This document shows, in pieces, positions 1-5,648 of a stretch of 8,761 nucleotides of DNA. The first letter of the stretch is position 1, and the number at the start of each line of letters is the position of its first letter. Location of the stretch: contig JAILRR010000091.1 of the NCBI GenBank assembly GCA_024698065.1, forward strand, positions 1 to 8,761, read 5' to 3'. A program made the translations under genes and the position numbers. The notes beneath the pieces are model-generated. The model was not told the DNA's origin, did no database searches, and was given only the letters and a program-made list of their open reading frames with translations. Source of the stretch: Bacilli bacterium (GTDB lineage: Bacteria; Bacillota_I; Bacilli_A; RFN20; CAG-826).

Positions 1-168
1 TTCGAAGGCGCGATCAAAGAGAACCGCATCGACAAGATCGTTAAGTGGATGAGAGAGAAGGACTACTGCTACGACTATCTCAAACCAAACGACTGGATCA
101 TGAAGGTCGTCGGCAAACCATTAAGCGCTGAACCGTATATCAAATACCTCAAAGAAAAGTTTGAGTAA
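1..168 (+). CDS. 3' end of an unidentified protein-coding gene (partial)
   Basis: An open frame enters from the left edge in frame 1 and ends at TAA (166-168), giving the last 55 residues of a protein. The peptide is rich in Lys, Asp and aromatic residues (it contains KWMREKDYCYDYLKPNDW and ends YLKEKFE) and looks like a soluble, helical C-terminal segment. There is no membrane segment or sorting signal. Reality as a coding region is supported by codon choice like that of the importer genes (many GAC, ATC, AAG) and by a terminator starting 12 nt after the stop. I do not recognise the family from this fragment. It is convergent with the metallopeptidase gene at 270-2948, so the two are not in one operon. 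Confidence 0.75.
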   Translation, partial: FEGAIKENRIDKIVKWMREKDYCYDYLKPNDWIMKVVGKPLSAEPYIKYLKEKFE

Positions 169-179
169 AAAATATAAAT

Positions 180-210
180 GGCTGCGATTTGCAGCCCTTT
201 TTTGTTTTTT
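180..210 (+). terminator. Rho-independent terminator of the plus-strand gene
   Basis: A perfect 6-bp stem (GGCTGC at 180-185 with GCAGCC at 191-196) closes a 5-nt loop. It is followed by C197 and the T-rich run 198-210 (one G inside). It lies 12 nt after the stop codon at 168, so it fits as the terminator of the partial gene at the left edge. Confidence 0.88.
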
Positions 211-216
211 GTCGAA

Positions 217-250
217 GAAAAAACCTCTCAAGAGCTAATCCTGAGAGGTT
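217..250 (-). terminator. Rho-independent terminator of the metallopeptidase gene
   Basis: A perfect 9-bp inverted repeat (AACCTCTCA at 222-230, TGAGAGGTT at 242-250) encloses an 11-nt loop. On the minus strand it is followed by a run of T encoded by the A run at about 218-223. It starts about 20 nt after the stop codon of the 270-2948 gene. With the plus-strand terminator at 180-210 it forms a back-to-back pair that insulates two convergent genes. Confidence 0.88.
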
Positions 251-269
251 CTTGTTTAACTAGCGTTAG

Positions 270-2948
270 TTAGTTCTTCCACATATGGACATCAACGCTA
301 TTGCTTGTTGATAAAGCGCTGTTAGGGTTGTACTGACAGAAAGCGATAAGATACTTTCTTCCTCCAACCATGTTGTTGACGACTACTTTTGCATTGAGGC
401 CGTTGCCACTGTCGTCATCATAGTAGACGTCCGAAGTGTAGGTATCGATAACATAGCAGTAAGTGTCGAACTCAGAGCTAAGTTCAACGGTGTGTTTGCC
501 GTCTGCAACAGGGGTGTAGTTGAATAAGGACACTTTGTATCTGTCGCACCACAAACCATAAGTGAAGTTGTCGTGGTTGATGTCGTCTAAATCCATTGCG
601 CAATCATATGGACGCCAATCTTGTGTAAACGCAAGAGGCTGGCAAACCAAAAGCTTGTTGCAGTTGATTGCGTATGAAGTATCAAACGACTCAATCTTGA
701 GCTTATAGGTGACACCTGCTTGGCAATAGTATCTGATGAGGCCGTTGTAAGCATAGCCGTGCGCGTGGTAACCAGTATGTAATCCGGTTTGGGCTAATAA
801 GTTGTAGTTGTTGTCATATAAGTACATCCTAATGCCTTCTTTGCCGACGGTTTGGAAGACGGTGTCATCGCTTCTTGAAACGGTGATGTTGTACATGATG
901 GATTGTCCAACGGCGAGATTAATCGATTGCCTCACCAATCTGTTTGAAGGGTTCCAGCTTATGGATCCGGTTAAATCTGCTGGCACTGGCTTTGTAACCA
1001 AAATGAGGTTTGAGTTGTAGCCTCCAGTGTATCTGTTTCCGTTTTCCTGGAAGCTTGACACTCTGATGTAGTAGCAAGAGCCGTAAGCATTCATCAAGGT
1101 CGACCAATCAGAGGAACTTAAACGATAGGACTCGCTATATGAGGTTCTTGTGAATAAAGTCGATCTCCAACCATCAAAGAAAGTGATCTCGTAACGTGTT
1201 GAGGCGAAGGTTGTAATCGATGTGTTGAGAGTCCAGCTCCAGCTGTAAGCGGTATTGGTTTTTCTCCACGTGATGAGAGGAGCCTGGGAGACGGTTCCTA
1301 CACCATTAACGACAGGGTCTGGTGAAAAACCCCATTCTGCCATAATTTCACCAAAGCTATTGATTTCATCAAAGGAGTGGGTAGAACAGAAGTAATCCGC
1401 GAAATCATCGAACGTCTCAAGATTGCAGTTTTGACCTGCGCTAATTATCAAGTCCCACAATCCTTGGTGTCCTAAAGCCATGTGGTCATGAGCTTCGTTT
1501 GAAGGGTCGAACATATCATAAAGAACGGCAATGATGTCATGTTCGCAGCCTTCGCCATATCTGACGAAGCCTGTTTCCAAATTCGCGTTCCAACCATCGT
1601 CGGAATCGTAATAATAATCGATACCGCTATAGTTGTTGAATTCGCCAGGGAAGTACTGCCCAACCATGTTTCCAAAAACAGTTGGCCAAGCTTCACCCCA
1701 TGTAAGCCTTAAACCCTTGTCTTTATCGTCTGCCGGAAGGCTATAGCCACTGAAATAGTGAGTTCCTCCAGGATTACGACTTAAATTGTAGATTTTCTGT
1801 ATACGGTGACCGTACTCATGAAGAATAACATCTGGGCCGAGGTACGCCGTATCTCTTAAAAAGATACCATTGCTATTGTGATAGCAACCTTCCTTGTAGG
1901 GGTAAACGGCTGGACAAAGAGCTGGAAAACTTCCGGACATGTCTTTGACATACTTGGCTCCAAAAATCAGAGGTCTTAATGTCTGTAAAGCGCGACCCAT
2001 GTAAGATGGGCTTCCATATTTTTCCGTGTTGAAGGTCACCGTAGCTCCGTATCCATTAGACACTAAATCAATGTCTTGGAAGTAATATGAGTCGGAGAAG
2101 TCTTGAGTCTTTTCAACACGAACGATTTGATTTGAAGAAGTCAGCTTGCTGTACGAGAAAAGGCGCAAATGGTCAGTTCCACTTGCAATCGAAGATTTGT
2201 AGATCCTTCCACTTGCATCCGTATGAAGGGTGCTTAGTACGGTTCCTTGGCTATTAAGGCATCCCACCGCAACATACTTCAATGGGTTGACTCTGTTATC
2301 GCTGTCTTTCAACTTGAATGTGTAGTAGGTGTTACCGGTTGTTGAGGTCTCGTAATCGATAAACGCTGAATTCGCGTCATCGTTCAGTTCGTTGAATTGT
2401 TGGGTTGAAATCCTGTTAGCCTTCCATTCGTTCAACGCAATAAACATATCGGCTTGTTCTTGTGAAACCGTGCTAACGCAGAACCGATTGTTCATACGAG
2501 AGAAATAGACGACAAACTGTTTCGAAACGCTGTTACCATTTGCATCATATCCAGATAACAGGATGGTGGTGCCATACCTATCTCCAAAAAGAGAAGTGTT
2601 GACGGTCATCGTGAATTCAATTTTGTCCGTTTGGTTGCTCACGATTCTATCGAATGACAAAGGCCCGCTAATCGTTGTTACCGAAACGTTGCTTAAAGGA
2701 CCGTTGTTGATTTTGGCGATGAGATAAGCTTTTGATTGTCCGCTTTCTCTATATTCTTTGTCCTGTTTAGGAACGATGTCGCCAATAGTGGCACCTGAAG
2801 CATATTTCTTAGGATCAGACTGAGCATCCTCAGCTCGTATAACTTCTATGCCATCGTTATTTAAAACGTTTGCTTGTTTATTGGTGTTTCCTAATGAGCC
2901 AAGTGAAGGCAGCATCAAAAAACCCATTAAACCTAATAGTAGTTTCAT
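270..2948 (-). CDS. Secreted multidomain zinc metallopeptidase-like protein (HEYGH motif)
   Basis: Encodes 892 residues. Residues 1-20 are a short signal peptide (one Lys, then a Leu/Gly/Met-rich core) without a lipobox cysteine, so the product is probably secreted. Residues about 205-290 look like a small beta domain of the carboxypeptidase-regulatory type, with a TDASGRIY turn (243-250). The catalytic region is about 300-550. HEYGH (377-381) supplies two zinc-ligand histidines and the general base E378, and E419 in WGEAW is a plausible third ligand, a gluzincin-like arrangement. A later EHDIIAVLYDMFD stretch (469-481) resembles a helix I recall following the active site in secreted HEYGH proteins. 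Residues about 553-654 resemble a fibronectin type III fold. Residues about 660-770 and 785-892 resemble bacterial pre-peptidase C-terminal (PPC) domains, the second with YDDDSG. There is no LPXTG or C-terminal anchor. Fifteen cysteines is many for such a protein. The ATG at 2948 follows GAAAGGG at a 6-nt spacing. The gene is monocistronic, with its own promoter and terminator. Substrate is unknown; the peptidase call rests on the motif. Confidence 0.85.
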   Translation of the reverse strand: MKLLLGLMGFLMLPSLGSLGNTNKQANVLNNDGIEVIRAEDAQSDPKKYASGATIGDIVPKQDKEYRESGQSKAYLIAKINNGPLSNVSVTTISGPLSFDRIVSNQTDKIEFTMTVNTSLFGDRYGTTILLSGYDANGNSVSKQFVVYFSRMNNRFCVSTVSQEQADMFIALNEWKANRISTQQFNELNDDANSAFIDYETSTTGNTYYTFKLKDSDNRVNPLKYVAVGCLNSQGTVLSTLHTDASGRIYKSSIASGTDHLRLFSYSKLTSSNQIVRVEKTQDFSDSYYFQDIDLVSNGYGATVTFNTEKYGSPSYMGRALQTLRPLIFGAKYVKDMSGSFPALCPAVYPYKEGCYHNSNGIFLRDTAYLGPDVILHEYGHRIQKIYNLSRNPGGTHYFSGYSLPADDKDKGLRLTWGEAWPTVFGNMVGQYFPGEFNNYSGIDYYYDSDDGWNANLETGFVRYGEGCEHDIIAVLYDMFDPSNEAHDHMALGHQGLWDLIISAGQNCNLETFDDFADYFCSTHSFDEINSFGEIMAEWGFSPDPVVNGVGTVSQAPLITWRKTNTAYSWSWTLNTSITTFASTRYEITFFDGWRSTLFTRTSYSESYRLSSSDWSTLMNAYGSCYYIRVSSFQENGNRYTGGYNSNLILVTKPVPADLTGSISWNPSNRLVRQSINLAVGQSIMYNITVSRSDDTVFQTVGKEGIRMYLYDNNYNLLAQTGLHTGYHAHGYAYNGLIRYYCQAGVTYKLKIESFDTSYAINCNKLLVCQPLAFTQDWRPYDCAMDLDDINHDNFTYGLWCDRYKVSLFNYTPVADGKHTVELSSEFDTYCYVIDTYTSDVYYDDDSGNGLNAKVVVNNMVGGRKYLIAFCQYNPNSALSTSNSVDVHMWKN

Positions 2949-2954
2949 GTTTTT

Positions 2955-2961
2955 CCCTTTC
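2955..2961 (-). promoter_or_regulatory. Ribosome binding site of the metallopeptidase gene
   Basis: On the minus strand GAAAGGG ends 6 nt before the ATG at 2948. This fixes the start at the residue that begins the signal peptide. Confidence 0.75.
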
Positions 2962-3009
2962 TATTTTTTGATTGCTGTAAACAAGGCCTTATGTTACATC
3001 AACGATGCC

Positions 3010-3039
3010 ATTATAGAAAAAACGAAACGAATAAAACAA
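3010..3039 (-). promoter_or_regulatory. Sigma-A-type promoter of the metallopeptidase gene
   Basis: On the minus strand a perfect -10 box TATAAT (3010-3015) is preceded by an 18-nt spacer and a -35-like TTGTTT (3034-3039, 4 of 6 matches to TTGACA). The upstream DNA is T-rich on this strand. Transcription would start near 3003, leaving a 5' leader of about 55 nt that shows no recognisable riboswitch. The promoter lies downstream of the importer operon terminator, so the peptidase gene is probably transcribed independently. Confidence 0.72.
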
Positions 3040-3060
3040 GACAAACGATAAGTTTTTTAC

Positions 3061-3105
3061 AAAAAACAAAAAAATGTCGTTCTCGACAAAAGTCCGACAT
3101 TTTTT
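3061..3105 (-). terminator. Rho-independent terminator of the nucleoside importer operon
   Basis: An 11-bp inverted repeat (AAAAAATGTCG at 3069-3079 with CGACATTTTTT at 3095-3105) encloses 15 nt. On the minus strand it continues into a T-rich run with one G. A second TGTCG copy inside the loop (3083-3088 region) can instead pair with the same CGACA to give a tighter hairpin with loop AGAA, just before the same T run. Both folds predict termination. The element begins 25 nt after the stop codon at 3131. The A and T tracts flanking the stem would also let it work on the plus strand, where no gene is present. Confidence 0.87.
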
Positions 3106-3130
3106 GTAAACTTGAAAATTTTCGATTAAA

Positions 3131-4192
3131 CTAACGCTCTTCGCGGAAGTAATTGACGCCAAGAGAGCCTGGCGGCAAGACGTTTTTCTTACCGAATATC
3201 GAGGTGAAGATAAGAACGACGACGGTAACGATGTATGGCGTAAGAGTAAGGAACATGCCCGTAACCATATCAACGTTGAGATAGCTTGGAATGGAGTAAA
3301 GGAAGGCGAAGAGGATAGAACCGGCAATCGCGATAAGCGGATTCCAAATCGTGAAGATGACGAGGGCCAAAGTCATCCAGCCATATGACTGAAGCTCATA
3401 CGTGCCATCCCAGCTTCCCTGGGATTTGATTAAGTAGAAGAGACCGCCGATGCCAGCAATGCCGCATCCGACGATGGTCGCAAGGTATCTGTACTTGTCG
3501 GTGTTGATGCCAGCCGCATCAGCAGTAGCTGGGTTCTCACCAACCGCCCTAAGGGAAAGACCGATTCTTGTCTTATTAAGAACGATGAAGACAACAATGG
3601 CCAAGATGAAGCAAATATAAACAAGGGAAGGCTGGGAGAAAATGTTCGCTACAGGGTTGTTGCTTGAGATGAAACCCATATGCCAATTGGCGTCGTCGTA
3701 GATCAATCCTTTATCGGAAAGAGTGGCGTTTGTGAGGTGGAATCCATAGATTTTGCCAACCCTCTCACATAAATCGAATCCATCGCCTGAGCGCAAAAGG
3801 GACATGAAGAAGTCTCCAATGCCAGCGCCAAAGGTGGTAATGGCCAAACCAGTGACGTTCTGATTGGCTTTAAGCGTTGTCGTGAGGAAGGAATATATCA
3901 ATCCTCCGATGGCGCCGAAGGCAAACGAGAACACAATTCCTAAAAGGATCAACAAAGCGTATGAAATGAATTCAACGAGTCCAAACGCATTCGCCGTTAC
4001 AGGCATCACCGGGTAAATCAATCTCATGTAGATGAGCGAACCAAGCGTTCCACCGACAACACCGAAACACATGATGCCAGGAATGCCTAAGTTGAGGTTG
4101 CCCGCTTTCTCACTGATGGTTTCTCCGATGCAGCCAAACAAGAAGACAACGCTTAATGTGATAACACCTGGAAGTGAGCTTAATACTGCCAT
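3131..4192 (-). CDS. nupQ: BMP-family nucleoside ABC transporter permease, second subunit (NupQ/YufQ-like)
   Basis: A 353-residue polytopic membrane protein, one half of the channel of a BPD_transp_2-type ABC importer; relatives carry purine nucleosides inward. Family hallmarks are visible. GETISEKAGNLNLGIPGIM (23-41) is the conserved N-terminal signature of this subunit. KANQNVTGLAITTFGAG (108-124) is a membrane helix. LRAVGENPATADAAGIN (214-230) is the cytoplasmic coupling loop thought to contact the ATPase. SYGWMTLALVIFTIWNP (269-285) follows, and the end LPPGSLGVNYFREER matches the usual PPxxLGxxY tail. About eight to ten hydrophobic segments are spread along it. Length is slightly above the Bacillus protein. 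A soluble-looking stretch (about 135-185) between helices probably faces outside. ATG 4192 lies 1 nt after the preceding stop and 8 nt after a strong AAGGAGGG. The symbol is by similarity; the exact substrate is not shown by sequence. Confidence 0.92.
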   Translation of the reverse strand: MAVLSSLPGVITLSVVFLFGCIGETISEKAGNLNLGIPGIMCFGVVGGTLGSLIYMRLIYPVMPVTANAFGLVEFISYALLILLGIVFSFAFGAIGGLIYSFLTTTLKANQNVTGLAITTFGAGIGDFFMSLLRSGDGFDLCERVGKIYGFHLTNATLSDKGLIYDDANWHMGFISSNNPVANIFSQPSLVYICFILAIVVFIVLNKTRIGLSLRAVGENPATADAAGINTDKYRYLATIVGCGIAGIGGLFYLIKSQGSWDGTYELQSYGWMTLALVIFTIWNPLIAIAGSILFAFLYSIPSYLNVDMVTGMFLTLTPYIVTVVVLIFTSIFGKKNVLPPGSLGVNYFREER

Positions 4193-4193
4193 C

Positions 4194-5648
4194 TTATTTG
4201 CCCTCCTTCTGCGACTTCTTTTTGCCGCTTGTTGCCTTCTTTGAAGGACTCTTTTCAGGTTCTGAGTCTTCTATCGAATCTTCGTCAAAGCTGTCGATAG
4301 CATCTTTGACAGGCTTCTTTTCGGGTTTGTCTTTGATTCTGAACAGTTTCTTGAAGAAACGGACCACCGCAACAAAGACTTTCTTGAAGAAGCGTCCCAC
4401 TGCCGTAAAGACCTTCTTGAAGAAACGGCCGACCGGCACAAACACCTTTTTGAGGAAACGGCCAACTGGCCCAAACACCTTTTTGAAGAAGTTGCCGATA
4501 ATTTCAAAAATATCGGTTTCTTTTCCGTTCTTGTTGTACATGATCTTGTATTCGACAAGGAACTCAGAGGCAATAACGAAGAGGAAGATCAAGCCCATGA
4601 CGATATTCGTCGCCGAATCATCGGTGATGTATCTTGAGTTTGACATCTGGACCTGGCTCATGCCCTTTGTGATGAAGGTGATGAACATGGCGGTTCCGAT
4701 AGAGATGATCGGGTTGAACTTGGCGAGCCAAACAGCCATGATCGCTGTGAAGCCCATGCCTCTGTGGGTGGTTTCTTTGGTGATTGAGAAATCGATGCCC
4801 GAGGCGATAAGGAAGCCAACGAATCCACAGATCGCGCCCGATAAGATCAAAGTACGGATAATAACCTTCTTGCTGTTGATGCCGACATAGCGGGCGGTAT
4901 TGATCGATTCGCCGACAACGCTTAATTCATAGCCGTGTTTGCTGTATTTGAGATAGAGGAAAAGACCGACAAAAGTGGTTGCAACAAGCAAAATGATCAA
5001 AACATTGCTGTTAAATAGAATTGGAAGTCGGCCATGCGTTTGAGCTGGGACGATGCTTGATTCGTCTGGGAATCTCCAGTAGATGTAAATGCCAACGAGA
5101 CCCGCCGCGATGTAGTTCATCATGAGGGTGAAAAGGGACTCATTGGTATTGAAGAAGGCTTTGAAGATGGCTGGGATGGCTGCCCAAATCGCACCGGCGA
5201 TGATTGCCGCGACCAAAGAAATGATAACAATCACGAAATCAGGCATCGTGCCGCCAAGCTCAACCATGAGCATGACGCAAACAAGCGCGCCAGCCAAAAT
5301 CTGACCGTTTCCGCCAAGATTCCAGAATTTCATCTTGAAGGCTGGGATGAGAGCCAAACCTACGCCAAGAAGAAGGGCGCTGTCCCTCAAAAACTCCAAA
5401 AACTTGTCTAAGGAACCAAAGGCGCCGATAAACAAGTTTCCAAAAGAGACGAATGGATTGATCTTGCTATAAGCCATCGTAAGGACGAGAAGGCCAAAGA
5501 AAACCGCAACCAAAATAAACCCGAAGCGAACGAGAACCGATTGCCATAATGCCATGTTGAAACGCTTCTCAACATGAAAGAGTTTCTTCTTTTCTTTTTT
5601 GGCCTTTTCCGTTGGAAGCGGTTTGGCCGCATTATTGTTCTTAATCAT
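4194..5648 (-). CDS. nupP: BMP-family nucleoside ABC transporter permease, first subunit, with repeat-bearing C-terminal extension (NupP/YufP-like)
   Basis: A 484-residue permease that would pair with the NupQ-like subunit in the channel. A lysine-rich cytoplasmic N-terminus (residues 9-30) precedes the membrane domain (about 35-370). Family landmarks are FWNLGGNGQILAGAL (108-122), NTNESLFTLMMNYIA (167-181) and the ATPase-facing loop VVGESINTARYVGINSKK (244-261). Relatives end near residue 350-370, by recollection of the family. This one continues for about 115 residues: five 11-residue repeats based on RFFKKVFxxVG (386-436), then a charged tail with an acidic patch (448-460) and a lysine-rich end (464-484). 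The extension is in the correct frame, without a stop, and the next gene starts right after it, so it is part of the protein. ATG 5648 overlaps the ATPase stop by 8 nt and follows GGAGG at an 8-nt spacing, which suggests translational coupling. Role of the tail is unknown. Confidence 0.91.
   Translation of the reverse strand: MIKNNNAAKPLPTEKAKKEKKKLFHVEKRFNMALWQSVLVRFGFILVAVFFGLLVLTMAYSKINPFVSFGNLFIGAFGSLDKFLEFLRDSALLLGVGLALIPAFKMKFWNLGGNGQILAGALVCVMLMVELGGTMPDFVIVIISLVAAIIAGAIWAAIPAIFKAFFNTNESLFTLMMNYIAAGLVGIYIYWRFPDESSIVPAQTHGRLPILFNSNVLIILLVATTFVGLFLYLKYSKHGYELSVVGESINTARYVGINSKKVIIRTLILSGAICGFVGFLIASGIDFSITKETTHRGMGFTAIMAVWLAKFNPIISIGTAMFITFITKGMSQVQMSNSRYITDDSATNIVMGLIFLFVIASEFLVEYKIMYNKNGKETDIFEIIGNFFKKVFGPVGRFLKKVFVPVGRFFKKVFTAVGRFFKKVFVAVVRFFKKLFRIKDKPEKKPVKDAIDSFDEDSIEDSEPEKSPSKKATSGKKKSQKEGK
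4201..4208 (-). promoter_or_regulatory. Ribosome binding site of the nupQ-like gene
   Basis: AAGGAGGG on the minus strand lies inside the last codons of the nupP-like gene, 8 nt before ATG 4192. This near-consensus site decides the nupQ start and supports co-translation from one message. Confidence 0.85.
4341..4493 (-). repeat. Tandem 33-bp coding repeat, five units, in the nupP-like gene
   Basis: Four full 33-bp units (4461-4493, 4428-4460, 4395-4427, 4362-4394) and a 21-bp partial unit (4341-4361) encode NFFKKVFGPVG, RFLKKVFVPVG, RFFKKVFTAVG, RFFKKVFVAVV and RFFKKLF. The TTC-TTC-AAG-AAG core is nearly identical at the DNA level, while the second half of each unit varies. This suggests local duplication followed by limited drift under selection for the FFKK-(V/L)F core. 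All units are in frame. Confidence 0.95.

Noticed and set aside
257..275. Short inverted motif AACTA-GCGT-TAGTT at the end of the peptidase gene
   Set aside because: Five-base arms partly within the coding end are expected by chance, and the real terminator lies just beyond.
4341..4493. Possible CRISPR or regulatory repeat array
   Set aside because: The units are contiguous without spacers, in frame and coding, so they are protein repeats.
4174..4890. A plus-strand open frame with FLKKRPT repeats opposite the permease tail
   Set aside because: Its repeats are the mirror of the 33-bp repeat in the permease gene. It is antisense to the conserved permease core and lacks a ribosome site.
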